Shown here: positions 34,605 to 44,109 of the stretch, in pieces | Layout: each line of letters opens with the position of its first letter | Numbering within the stretch: position 1 is the first letter of the stretch | Assembly: GCA_043764095.1 (NCBI GenBank) | Contig: JAYUKX010000103.1 | Location: 1-64,000, forward strand | DNA from: M3007 sp043764095 | GTDB taxonomy: Bacteria; Bacteroidota; Bacteroidia; Chitinophagales; Saprospiraceae | Direction of reading: 5' to 3' | DNA: 64,000 nucleotides | Position numbers and translations under genes: made by a program | The notes under the pieces: model-generated | The model's database searches: none | Told to the model about the DNA's origin: nothing | What the model saw: only the letters and a program-made list of their open reading frames with translations

Positions 34605-37600
34605 TTAGAAATTAGCATTTACACCCACCAAGAAAATCTTAGAGGTTGGGTAGTTACCAAAATCAAAGCCATTCAACAAGTTATTATTGGAAACACCGTT
34701 GCTGTTCTGCACATTCACAGTAGAAAGTGCTGGATCGATACCGCTGTATTTGGTAGCAGTAAAGATATTCTGACCTTGAACATAGATGCGTATTTTTTCT
34801 ACTTTACCATTGAACAAAGACTTTGGCAAAGCATAGCCGATCTGTAAAGTACGCAAGCGCGTATAAGAACCATCTTCTATGTAATATGTGCTGGGTGTAC
34901 GGCTACCTGCGTCATTAATATTCAACTGTGGAATATTAGATGCTTTGTTTTCTGCCCAAGAATTATTCAATACTTCAGTACGAACATTGGTATTGAACTG
35001 GCGGAAATCGGTGAACAATTTATTATAGTTAAAAATTTGGTTGCCATAAGAACCAAAGATAAATGCTGTCAAGTCAAAGCCTTTGTAATTCAAACCTAGG
35101 TTCAAACCCATAGTAAGATCCGGGTGAGGGCTACCGATAACGCCTTGGTCTGCAGCATCAATTTTGCCGTCAGAAACACCTGTTTTGGCACCATCTACTT
35201 CACCATCAATATCTTTCCAACGCAAACCACCCACTACTGCGCTAGCTTGATAAACTGCCGTTGCATTACCTGTTGCTTCGCGAACTTTACGGTTTTGCTC
35301 GTCAATTTCGGCTTGATTTTGCCAAATTCCATCTACTGTCCAACCAAAGAATGTACCGATCGGCTGTCCTACTTTATTAATACCAACTGTACCGATACGA
35401 GAATCAAAACCACCAGTTAAGAAGAAATCTTGGTCACCAACAATGGTTTCCAATTTATTCTTATAGTGCGAAAGATTCAAACTTACGTCGTATCCTAAAC
35501 CGCCACCGATACGATTGCGGTGGTTCAATCCGAGATCAACGCCTCTATTGCTTACTTTACCAGCATTGATAAAGGCTGGCGCAGCAGTGCCCGCCGTACC
35601 TGGCAATGTTGGATTTACCAACAAACCATCTACTGTACGTGTCCACAAGTCCAATACTAAACCAAATTTGCCTTTGTACATATTCAAATCCAGACCAAGA
35701 TTAGTGGATCTGTTTTCTTCCCAAGTAGTTGTAGCGCTACCACGATTGTTCAATGCATAACCCAACACAGCAGAGCCATTAGAGCCATTGATATCGTAGA
35801 AACTGCTTTCTGGGCCACCAGAGTAACGGTCAAATGCATTACCAGCAGGAATTTCATCAAAACCTGTGATACCAAAACCAGCACGGATTTTGAGTTCATC
35901 AATGGCTTCAATGCTTTTCAAAAATGGCTCTTCGGATAAGCGCCAAGCAATACTTGCAGCTGGGAACACGCCATATTTATCATTACCAAAACTAGAAGAA
36001 CCATCGCGGCGCACTGATGCACGCAAATAGTACTTTTCGTTAAAGTTATAATCAACTTGGCCAAACATAGAGAATATAGCCCCAAAATTACCAAACGAAC
36101 TCACATTATCAGTTCCTGGATCCGCTAATCCACCATTGAGGTACCAGTTATCTTCTTCTGTATTGAAATAACCATTGAATTGGCCAAATACCTGACGATA
36201 AGTGCGGCGTAGTGCTTCCACACCACCCAACAAATTCAAATGGTGCTTTTCGTTAAAAGTATGGTCATACGTAGCCGTATTTGTCCAGATCCAGTCGAAC
36301 CCATTTTGCCATGTTTCATTAAAACCGTTTACAGTGTTTGGCTCAGAGTTTTCGAATGTTGGGTAAGAGAAACCGTGGAACCAGTTACTGAAAGCAGTTA
36401 CACCATAGCTACTGCGTAATTTGAGATCACCGATTGGATTCCAAACAGTGTAAACATTTCCAAGGATACGGTTTAAATCACCATCATTTTTGCGGTTGCG
36501 ATATACCATAGCATAAGGGTTGCTACCATTACCAAGGCCATTCGCTTTTGAACCTGCAAAATTTACACCACTGATATCATAAACGGGTACAGATGGGTGC
36601 GCTTTGATGATATTGGTCATAACATTACCTTCTGCTTGGTTACCACCTGGCTGCGACACCTGATTACCACGAGAATAAGTAAAGTTTTCGCCAAATTTCC
36701 AGCGACCAGCGGTAAATTCGCTGTTGGCACGAATAGAATAACGCTTAAAATGCGTAAATTTCATCGTTCCTTGTTGGTTAAAATAGTTCCCCGAAATGCT
36801 GAAGGTAGCGCGATCAGTACCACCAGATATATTCAAATTATGCTCGGTCATTGGAGCTGGATCATATACTTCATCCCACCAATCAGTACCATCCTGATTG
36901 GTTTTCATAATTAAATTATTAGGGTAGTTGTACTTGGATTCATCTACTGTATTAGAACCTGTTGGGTAAATATAAGTAGGGATTACAGGCTCGGCGCCTG
37001 TACCAAATGGATTATTTACATCCACATCCAAACCAGCGTTTTTATACACCTTAAACAATACTTTTGCATCATCTGCGGTAGATTGCACTAAGAAATCATT
37101 GTACCCACCTACAGGGTTCTGGATACCATAATTGGCATCGTATGAAATCTTTGTTTTGCCCGCTTTACCTTTTTTTGTGGTGATGATGATAACGCCATTA
37201 TTGGCACGAACACCATAAATATTAGCAGCAGATGCATCTTTAAGTATCTGAATACTCTCAATATCATTTGGATTGATCATATTGTTGAACTTATCCTGAA
37301 ACTGCACACCATCCACCACAATAAGGGGGTCATTACTGGTAGCAAAAGAAGAGAATCCACGAATACGAATATTTGTACCTTCTCCTGGTTGTCCAGAAGT
37401 AGAAGTAACAACACCTGTGGCACGGCCTTCCAAACGTTGGCCAAAACTAGCACCTGTTTGTGATTTTAAGTCTTCCGATTTGACAACTGAAACCGCACCA
37501 GAGATATCCCTTTTGCGTTGTGTGGTGTAGCCCGTTACAACCAATTCACCCAAAGTATTCGCGTTGGGTACCATCGAAACATTGATGATGCTTTCGGAAC

Positions 37601-37883
37601 CGACAGTAATTTCTTGTGGCGTATAACCTGTATAGGAAATGACCACAATACTACCATTCCTCACAGAAATAGCATAATTACCATTGATATCCGTAGCAGT
37701 ACCATTGGCTGTACCTTTTTCAAGTACGGCAACACCTGTAAGGGATTCCCCGTTTTCATCAATGATTTTACCTGAAATGCGTGCTGTTTGTGCAAAAAGC
37801 ACAAAACCAGATAACACTAAAGGAATAATAAGCATCCACTGACGCAGATGGCCTACATTAATTAAGTTTAATATTTTTTTCAT
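34605..37883 (-). CDS. SusC/RagA-type TonB-dependent outer-membrane transporter (second locus)
   Basis: A 1092-residue transporter: signal peptide (about 1-32), carboxypeptidase-regulatory-like domain (about 33-108, ISGKIIDENGESLTGVAVLE), plug (VVTGYTTQRKRDISGAVSVV; IESIQILKDASAANIYGVRA) and a barrel ending FLVGVNANF. Unlike the first SusC it has no STN domain, so it is not controlled by a FecR-type relay. Regulation more likely comes from the xylulokinase-HTH protein encoded 420 bases upstream on the same strand. It pairs with the SusD encoded 51 bases downstream. The 417-base gap before it (37884-38300) is unusually long for this genome and may hold a leader RNA. Confidence 0.95.
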   Translation of the reverse strand: MKKILNLINVGHLRQWMLIIPLVLSGFVLFAQTARISGKIIDENGESLTGVAVLEKGTANGTATDINGNYAISVRNGSIVVISYTGYTPQEITVGSESIINVSMVPNANTLGELVVTGYTTQRKRDISGAVSVVKSEDLKSQTGASFGQRLEGRATGVVTSTSGQPGEGTNIRIRGFSSFATSNDPLIVVDGVQFQDKFNNMINPNDIESIQILKDASAANIYGVRANNGVIIITTKKGKAGKTKISYDANYGIQNPVGGYNDFLVQSTADDAKVLFKVYKNAGLDVDVNNPFGTGAEPVIPTYIYPTGSNTVDESKYNYPNNLIMKTNQDGTDWWDEVYDPAPMTEHNLNISGGTDRATFSISGNYFNQQGTMKFTHFKRYSIRANSEFTAGRWKFGENFTYSRGNQVSQPGGNQAEGNVMTNIIKAHPSVPVYDISGVNFAGSKANGLGNGSNPYAMVYRNRKNDGDLNRILGNVYTVWNPIGDLKLRSSYGVTAFSNWFHGFSYPTFENSEPNTVNGFNETWQNGFDWIWTNTATYDHTFNEKHHLNLLGGVEALRRTYRQVFGQFNGYFNTEEDNWYLNGGLADPGTDNVSSFGNFGAIFSMFGQVDYNFNEKYYLRASVRRDGSSSFGNDKYGVFPAASIAWRLSEEPFLKSIEAIDELKIRAGFGITGFDEIPAGNAFDRYSGGPESSFYDINGSNGSAVLGYALNNRGSATTTWEENRSTNLGLDLNMYKGKFGLVLDLWTRTVDGLLVNPTLPGTAGTAAPAFINAGKVSNRGVDLGLNHRNRIGGGLGYDVSLNLSHYKNKLETIVGDQDFFLTGGFDSRIGTVGINKVGQPIGTFFGWTVDGIWQNQAEIDEQNRKVREATGNATAVYQASAVVGGLRWKDIDGEVDGAKTGVSDGKIDAADQGVIGSPHPDLTMGLNLGLNYKGFDLTAFIFGSYGNQIFNYNKLFTDFRQFNTNVRTEVLNNSWAENKASNIPQLNINDAGSRTPSTYYIEDGSYTRLRTLQIGYALPKSLFNGKVEKIRIYVQGQNIFTATKYSGIDPALSTVNVQNSNGVSNNNLLNGFDFGNYPTSKIFLVGVNANF

Positions 37884-38300
37884 GTTAAATTAATCGTTCT
37901 TGATTGATTGTTAAATAAAAATAAGTGAGATAAATTCTGACAAACAAAATGCCACTCGAAAATGGGGGGGACTGACCTGAGAACTCTTTCATACAATAGT
38001 TATAATAATATGTTAAATAAAGAAATTATAATAGCAACATCATGGGTACCCTAATATACGAATTGATTTCTAAACCTATATTTTATTGAAACATCTCAAA
38101 AGTTAGACACAATATAAAATATGGCTACAAAAAAACATTAACGATTAAAAAACTGCGCCTAACAGTATTAATGCACAGAACTTTTAAAAACCAACAACCA
38201 AGACCGTATTTAGTTAGTAACAAAGGAAGCATATTCGCCAAATCAGTAGATAAGAAATATATACTGCAAAGATACGCCACTTTAAAAAAAAACTACGTCA
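37884..38300 (-). other. Long AT-rich leader region ahead of second SusC
   Basis: These 417 bases hold no convincing gene. On the minus strand a TATCTTTG box (38267-38274) could start transcription about 380 bases before SusC, giving a long 5' leader. Short repeats ACGTCA/ACGTCA around CTAGT (38292-38313) overlap the 3' end of the xylulokinase-HTH gene and could be an operator, but this is weak. Confidence 0.4.
38267..38274 (-). promoter_or_regulatory. Possible -7 box (TATCTTTG) for second SusC-SusD operon
   Basis: On the minus strand this is TATCTTTG, matching TAnnTTTG. It is about 380 bases from the SusC start, so it implies a long leader; no clear -33 TTG is present. Confidence 0.35.
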
Positions 38301-40289
38301 CTAGTACGTCAAACTATTCAAAAACAGAGCAATATCGGTATTTATATCTATACCTAATTTTTTACGCAAACGATACCTACGTGTTTCAATTCCCCGCACA
38401 GAAAGGTTAAAATATTGGGCTAATTCTTTATTAGTAAGTTGAAGTTTTAATAATGCACACAATTTAAGTTCATCAATGGTGATATCTGGATACTCAGATT
38501 TTAGTTTCGTGATAAGACCATCCTGGGAGGTATTAAAACGTTCCTCGATAAGCCCCCAGGCGCTTTCATGCTCCTCACTTTCTAGTATCCGACGTGTCAT
38601 TTTCTTCAATTCAATTTGAATCAATTTTGAATCTCCTAATTTTTGAATCCTTGTAATGGCATACCCCATTTGCCCTAATAACTCATTTTTTGCCATCAAT
38701 TTCATAAAAATTATATTCAACTCTTGACTTTTATCGTCTAATTCTTGCTGTAGTTTAGACACGGTTTGCCGTACACGCTCTATTGCGTTAGATTTATTTC
38801 CTTTTTGGGAGAGTTTGTTTTCCAACATACTACTCCAATAATTATAGGCTTGGCTACACAAGCCTTTATCCATTTCTGGTTCAAATACTTCTGTCGGACG
38901 AATGCCCTCTAATGCTTCTTCTAGTGATTTATATACTCCAGCAGCCACTCCAGCAGCACGTGCAGCACCCACTGCTCCAGTTGTTTCAACCATTTCGATT
39001 TGTAAATCCAATAACGTGGCAATAGTGGTAGAAAACACCCGTGATTGGAACATATTATCATTTCCTACCCTTAGCACATCTACGGCTAATCCAATTTCCT
39101 TGAGGATATTAATGCCATGTACAAAAGAGAATGCAACTCCTTCTAAAGCGGCACGATACAAGTGTGCACGAGTATGACGATTAAACTCCAAATTAAGAAC
39201 GTGTGCATTCAAATTTTGATCAGCCAACATTCGTTCAGCCCCATTGCCAAATGGTAAAATACAAAGTCCGTCCGATCCTACTGGCGTAGAAGACACTATC
39301 CGCTCCATATCATTGTATGACAACCCTTCTCGCGCTACTTGGTGCTTCATCCAACTGTATTGAATCCCTGCTCCATTAATGCACAGTAAGGCTCCTATAC
39401 GCTGTTTTTCAGTGGAATGGTTTACATGGGCAAAGGCATTGATCCTCGATTTTATATCATAAATAGGTCTATCAAAAACACCATAAACTACCCCTGAAGC
39501 ACCACTTGTAGCGGCTACTTCTCCTGGGCGGATTACATTAAGCGATAGCGCATTATTGGGCTGATCACCTGCTCTATAGGTTACTTTTGTACCTATGTGC
39601 AGCCCTGTCATTTCGGCGGCTTCTCGCGTTAGTGTACCTTGAATAGAGAAAACCGGAGTAATTTCGGGTAATATTTCTCTCGAGAAACCATAATAATCCA
39701 AAATGGTCTGAGAAACTTTGTTTTGCTTAAAATCCCAAAAAATACCTTCAGAAAGCCCCAGAATTGTTGTAAAAATCTGGCCTGTTAACTTCATGGCAAT
39801 ATAATCGCCTGGTAATAAAACATACTTAATTCGACGGTATGTTTCAGGTTCATTGTCCTTCACCCATTTTAATTTGGAGGCTGTAAAATTTCCTGGACCA
39901 TTTAGTAACGATTTTAGGCAATTCATTTCTCCTAATTCCTGAAATGCAGTACGCCCAATTTCTACAGCACGGCTGTCACACCAAATTATTGCAGGACGCA
40001 ACACGTGTTGATTTTCATCTATTAGCACTAGGCCGTGCATCTGATAACTAATACCGATTGCTTTTATATCTGTGTTTTTAATCCGTGTTCTTACTAAAAG
40101 ACGCCGCGTAAGCGTGCACAAGTTCTGCCACCAAACCTCTGGTGACTGCTCCGCCCAGCCTGATTTACGTGCAATTATATCCATTTCCGTTTCCGGATAA
40201 GACTCAATTGCCACAACTTTATGGGTTTCAGCCTCTACGATGGCTGCCTTTAGCGTTGAAGAACTAATATCAAAACCTAGTAAGTACAT
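38301..40289 (-). CDS. Xylulokinase-like FGGY sugar kinase fused to a C-terminal LuxR-type HTH
   Basis: The start at 40289 gives MYLLGFDISSSTLKAAIVE, the usual N terminus of FGGY kinases; the 12 extra codons upstream are not needed. Total 662 residues against about 490-500 for xylulokinase. Residues 1-490 are a complete-looking kinase: phosphate loop with D7, SYQMHGLVLID at 81-91 (xylulokinase-type), WCDSRA at 103-108, and the catalytic base D242 in YRAGDQPNNA, plus SGASGVVYG. Residues about 500-545 form a coiled coil, and 604-650 hold a LuxR/GerE helix-turn-helix (ELKLCALLKLQLTNKELAQY, then SVRGIETRRYRLRKKLGI) of the type ending many Bacteroidota regulators. The reading frame is continuous with no stop or odd junction. 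I infer a sensor in which sugar binding or phosphorylation controls DNA binding, probably on the adjacent SusCD or FG-GAP genes. Confidence 0.88.
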   Translation of the reverse strand: MYLLGFDISSSTLKAAIVEAETHKVVAIESYPETEMDIIARKSGWAEQSPEVWWQNLCTLTRRLLVRTRIKNTDIKAIGISYQMHGLVLIDENQHVLRPAIIWCDSRAVEIGRTAFQELGEMNCLKSLLNGPGNFTASKLKWVKDNEPETYRRIKYVLLPGDYIAMKLTGQIFTTILGLSEGIFWDFKQNKVSQTILDYYGFSREILPEITPVFSIQGTLTREAAEMTGLHIGTKVTYRAGDQPNNALSLNVIRPGEVAATSGASGVVYGVFDRPIYDIKSRINAFAHVNHSTEKQRIGALLCINGAGIQYSWMKHQVAREGLSYNDMERIVSSTPVGSDGLCILPFGNGAERMLADQNLNAHVLNLEFNRHTRAHLYRAALEGVAFSFVHGINILKEIGLAVDVLRVGNDNMFQSRVFSTTIATLLDLQIEMVETTGAVGAARAAGVAAGVYKSLEEALEGIRPTEVFEPEMDKGLCSQAYNYWSSMLENKLSQKGNKSNAIERVRQTVSKLQQELDDKSQELNIIFMKLMAKNELLGQMGYAITRIQKLGDSKLIQIELKKMTRRILESEEHESAWGLIEERFNTSQDGLITKLKSEYPDITIDELKLCALLKLQLTNKELAQYFNLSVRGIETRRYRLRKKLGIDINTDIALFLNSLTY

Positions 40290-40297
40290 TAAAAGAG

Positions 40298-40305
40298 CAA
40301 ATATA
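40298..40305 (-). promoter_or_regulatory. -7 box (TATATTTG) for the kinase-HTH gene
   Basis: On the minus strand TATATTTG lies 8 bases before the ATG at 40289, which supports that start and suggests a near-leaderless mRNA. Confidence 0.5.
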
Positions 40306-40530
40306 CGCCAACAAAGTGCTTTCACGAACTCTTTTTTATTTTTTTTAAATTACAAAAAAGTATTCCTTCGTCCAACTTTAAATCACTCCCATCGCTTCGT
40401 TTCCCAAATGATACATTCTACACAATCGGCAGACAATAATATTGTAGGAATTCAAGGTGTTAAATCTACTGTTAACTTTGTACTTCATATAAATACTCTT
40501 AAATTACTATCTACCTTACTAAGTTTTGCC

Positions 40531-40538
40531 TACATTTG
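40531..40538 (+). promoter_or_regulatory. -7 box (TACATTTG) for the second FG-GAP lipoprotein
   Basis: TACATTTG ends 4 bases before the ATG at 40543, the same tight spacing as at the first FG-GAP gene. It decides the start at 40543 over in-frame ATGs upstream. The divergent gap 40290-40542 contains no gene. Confidence 0.6.
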
Positions 40539-40542
40539 CCCT

Positions 40543-43500
40543 ATGAAGCACCTTATTATTCTAGCCTCCTTTTGTACGCTATTTTTTGCCTGTAAAAAAG
40601 AAAATACCCTATTCCATCGAATAAAGGGTGAAGATACAGGTATTCTTTTTAAAAATCAAATCACAGAAAATGACACCTTGAATATACTCCAATCCGAGTT
40701 TATTTACAATGGTGGAGGCGTAGCCATTGGCGATCTGAACGGAGACGGGTTGCAAGACCTGTTCTATACCGGTAATCAGGTCGATAACAAATGCTACCTA
40801 AACAAAGGTAATCTCCAATTTGAAGATATTACCGATAAGTCTGGACTGGCAAAGCCCAACAAAGAACAGTGGAGCAGCGGTATCAATATACTCGATATAA
40901 ACCTTGATGGGAAACCAGATATTTATGTCTGTAATACCTTCCGTGGCAACCCTCTATTGCGCCGTAACCTATTGTATATCAATCAGGGCAACGACGCTGC
41001 TGGCTACCCTTCCTTTAAAGAATTAGCAAACGAGTATGGCCTAGATAGTGATACCCATTCGCCCAATGCGCAGTTTTTTGACTACGATAACGATGGCGAT
41101 TACGATGTATTCTTATCCATTAATTTTATGGATCGCCGAAACCCAAACGCTTATCGTGAAAAGAAAACCGATGGTTCCGACCCCAATTGCGATAAACTAT
41201 TCCGCAATGATTGGGATGCCAATCTTGGACATCCTGTATTCACCGATGTATCATTGTCAGCAGGACTCACGCACGACGGATACAGCCACAGCGCGCTTAT
41301 TTCGGATTTTAATAAAGATGGCTGGCTCGATATTTATGTCGCAAATGATTACGTCACCAACGATTTAATGTATATCAATAACCAAAATGGGACTTTTTCT
41401 AATCGCATTGCGGCCACAATGAAACACCAGGCGGCATCCGCAATGGGTAGCGATATTGCCGACATTAATAACGATGGACTGCTCGATATTTTTACCACCG
41501 AAATGCTCCCCTACTACAATAAACGCAAAAAATTATTTCTTGGCCCTAATAATTACGCCGTTTATAAAAACAATGAGCAATACAATTACGAATACCAATA
41601 TGGCCGTAATGTGATGCAACTCAACCAAGGGACTAGCCCAGAAACAGGCTTACCCATTTACAGTGATGTATCTTTCCTTACCGGATTGCAAGAAACAGAA
41701 TGGAGTTGGACACCACTTATGGCCGATTATGATAATGATGGCGACCGCGATTTGTTTATCACTAATGGATTTCCGCGCGATGTAACCGACCACGATTTTG
41801 GAAATTACCACGCCAGTTATGGTAATTTAATTACCCCAATGGATCTTCAGGATATGATTCCACAGATCAAAGTGCCCAAATTCATGTTCCGCAACGATGG
41901 TAATTTACAATTCTCCGACCAATCCAAATCTTGGGGTGTGGCAATCCCGGCCTTCTCCAACGGTGCCGCTTATGGAGACTTGGACAACGATGGCGATTTG
42001 GATTTAGTAGTCAATAATATCAACGACGAAGCATTCTTTTTCAAAAATACCCTTAACGATAATAAGGAACAAAAACCAAATTTCGTAAGGATTAATGTGG
42101 AAAATGACAAACCGGGGTTACCCGCTTTTGGCGCGGAAGCCACTGTTTTTTTTAATGGACAACAACAAACCGCAACCGTTTTATCCGCCCGTGGTTACAA
42201 CGCTGCATCAGAAACGACCTTGCATTTTGGTTTAGGTGCTGCCACTTCCATTGATTCGATCAAAGTGCGCTGGCCCGGTAATAAATCGGTTCTTTTGGGT
42301 CAAGTGCCGATCAACCAAACAATGACAATTACCTCAAAAGATGCAAGTAATCTAAATAAATTTGCAGTCGGCCCAAGTTATTTTAAAGCATTGAATACCA
42401 AAGACTTGGGATTAAATTATGTTCAACCCGACGATGATTTTGTCGATTTCGACCACCAACGTACACTCCCGCATAAATTTTCCGAATTTGGCCCCGGACT
42501 AGCCGTTGGCGATATAAATGGCGATGGCCTCGATGATATTTTTCAAGGTGGTGTCGGCGGTTTTGAAGGTATGTTTTTTGTCCAAAAGGCCAATGGAACA
42601 TTCAGCCAGCAGCCTGCATCGTTCAAAACCAACACCCGTAAATTAGAGGAAGACCTAGGCGTATTGCTGTTTGATGCTGATGGCGATGGCGATAATGACT
42701 TATTCGCTACCCGTGGCGGAGCGCAAAACCCAAAAGACAATGAAATGTACCAAGATTTTCTGTATATCAACGACGGAAAAGGGCATTTTACCGCCAGTGC
42801 TACCGCAATTCCCTCTGAAACAACAAGTGGACTAGCCGCCAAAGCCGCAGATTACGACGGCGATGGTGACCTTGATTTGTTTATAGGCGGTAGTATGGTG
42901 CCGCGTACTTACCCCAAACCCGACCGCAGTTTTATCTTGCGCAATGATGCACAAGGCAAAGACCAACCTCGTTTCACCGATGTAACAGCCCAAGTATGCC
43001 CCGAGCTTGTCAATTATGGTCTGATCAATGACGCATTATGGTCCGATTACGACAACGATGGACAAATTGATTTGATATTGGCAGCGGAATGGATGCCGTT
43101 GAGTTACTTCCATAATGAAGGCAATACCTTTAAAAATAAAACGGCAGATACAGGCATCAGTGACCAAATAGGATGGTGGAATAGCCTCACCAGTGCCGAT
43201 TTTGACAATGATGGCGATATGGATTATGTGGCTGGCAACTATGGAAAAAATCTTTATTTTCAATGCCATTCCAACGAACCGATCACGTTGTACGCAAAGG
43301 ATTTTGATAATAATGGCTCAATGGATCCATTTATTTCTTGCTTTTGGCAAGATTCGCTGGGCAAGCACAACGAATATTTTTACCATACCCGCGACGATAT
43401 GATCAAACAATTGATCTTGATCCGCCGTAAATTTTTTGGTTATGGCGACTATGGTATGGCCACCGTTCAACAAGTTTTTAATCAACAAGAACTGGAAGGC

Positions 43501-44109
43501 GCTATCATCAAAAAAACGAATCAATTGGCCTCTTGCTTTATCGAAAACCTTGGAGGAGGCAAGTTTAAATACCAAGAATTGCCTGTCCAAGCGCAATTAG
43601 CCCCTATTTTTGGCATGCTCCCCTACGATATTGACCACGATGGCCTGCTGGATCTTATAATGACGGGTAATGATTTTGGTATGGAACTACTACAAGGCCG
43701 CGCCGACGCATTCAACGGTTTGGTATTGAAAAACCAAGGAAAAAACCAGTTTAAGGCATTAACTTTGCAGGAGAGCAGTTTCTTTGTGCCGCGAGATGCG
43801 CGTGCGCTCGTGCGCATAGGCACGGAAAATGGCGATGATCTGATATTAGCCACTCAAAACCGCGATGATATGCGGGTATTTGCACCCAATAACAAGGAAA
43901 AAAGTACATTGATTCGATGTACACCCAATGAGGTAAAAGCGAAAATAACATTGAGCAACGGCCAAACACGGCAACAAGAACTGTATTGGGGACAAGGATT
44001 TTTGTCGCAACAACAGCGCGCCTTAATCATGGACAATACCGTGGAAAAGATAGAATTTTTAGACAGCAAAAATAAAGTAACTAGAACGGCGGATAGAACT
44101 GTCCATTAA
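40543..44109 (+). CDS. FG-GAP (VCBS) repeat / ASPIC-UnbV lipoprotein (second copy)
   Basis: The start at 40543 gives a lipoprotein signal (MKHLIILASFCTLFFACKKE, Cys at 17) and 1188 residues. FG-GAP repeats with calcium-type loops recur throughout (DLNGDGLQDLFYTGNQ, DYDNDGDRDLFITNGF, DYDGDGDLDLFIGGS), with an ASPIC/UnbV-like segment in the middle (ARGYNAASETTLHFGLG, then IDSIKVRWPG). It is a paralogue of the protein at 29121-32498 and is transcribed away from the kinase-HTH gene, so the two could share control through that 250-base divergent gap. Its stop overlaps the stop of the convergent Nudix regulator by three bases. Role at the surface is unknown; calcium-stabilised propellers and protein or glycan binding are likely. 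Confidence 0.92.
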   Translation: MKHLIILASFCTLFFACKKENTLFHRIKGEDTGILFKNQITENDTLNILQSEFIYNGGGVAIGDLNGDGLQDLFYTGNQVDNKCYLNKGNLQFEDITDKSGLAKPNKEQWSSGINILDINLDGKPDIYVCNTFRGNPLLRRNLLYINQGNDAAGYPSFKELANEYGLDSDTHSPNAQFFDYDNDGDYDVFLSINFMDRRNPNAYREKKTDGSDPNCDKLFRNDWDANLGHPVFTDVSLSAGLTHDGYSHSALISDFNKDGWLDIYVANDYVTNDLMYINNQNGTFSNRIAATMKHQAASAMGSDIADINNDGLLDIFTTEMLPYYNKRKKLFLGPNNYAVYKNNEQYNYEYQYGRNVMQLNQGTSPETGLPIYSDVSFLTGLQETEWSWTPLMADYDNDGDRDLFITNGFPRDVTDHDFGNYHASYGNLITPMDLQDMIPQIKVPKFMFRNDGNLQFSDQSKSWGVAIPAFSNGAAYGDLDNDGDLDLVVNNINDEAFFFKNTLNDNKEQKPNFVRINVENDKPGLPAFGAEATVFFNGQQQTATVLSARGYNAASETTLHFGLGAATSIDSIKVRWPGNKSVLLGQVPINQTMTITSKDASNLNKFAVGPSYFKALNTKDLGLNYVQPDDDFVDFDHQRTLPHKFSEFGPGLAVGDINGDGLDDIFQGGVGGFEGMFFVQKANGTFSQQPASFKTNTRKLEEDLGVLLFDADGDGDNDLFATRGGAQNPKDNEMYQDFLYINDGKGHFTASATAIPSETTSGLAAKAADYDGDGDLDLFIGGSMVPRTYPKPDRSFILRNDAQGKDQPRFTDVTAQVCPELVNYGLINDALWSDYDNDGQIDLILAAEWMPLSYFHNEGNTFKNKTADTGISDQIGWWNSLTSADFDNDGDMDYVAGNYGKNLYFQCHSNEPITLYAKDFDNNGSMDPFISCFWQDSLGKHNEYFYHTRDDMIKQLILIRRKFFGYGDYGMATVQQVFNQQELEGAIIKKTNQLASCFIENLGGGKFKYQELPVQAQLAPIFGMLPYDIDHDGLLDLIMTGNDFGMELLQGRADAFNGLVLKNQGKNQFKALTLQESSFFVPRDARALVRIGTENGDDLILATQNRDDMRVFAPNNKEKSTLIRCTPNEVKAKITLSNGQTRQQELYWGQGFLSQQQRALIMDNTVEKIEFLDSKNKVTRTADRTVH

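Noticed and set aside
38301..39000. Kinase-HTH fusion as a frameshift artefact joining two genes
   Set aside because: One continuous frame with a natural coiled-coil linker and no stop, start or codon-use break at the junction; kept as a real fusion, to be confirmed with homologues.
40240..40542. Extended start of the second FG-GAP protein
   Set aside because: It would overlap the kinase-HTH gene and precede its own promoter box; the lipoprotein signal begins at 40543.
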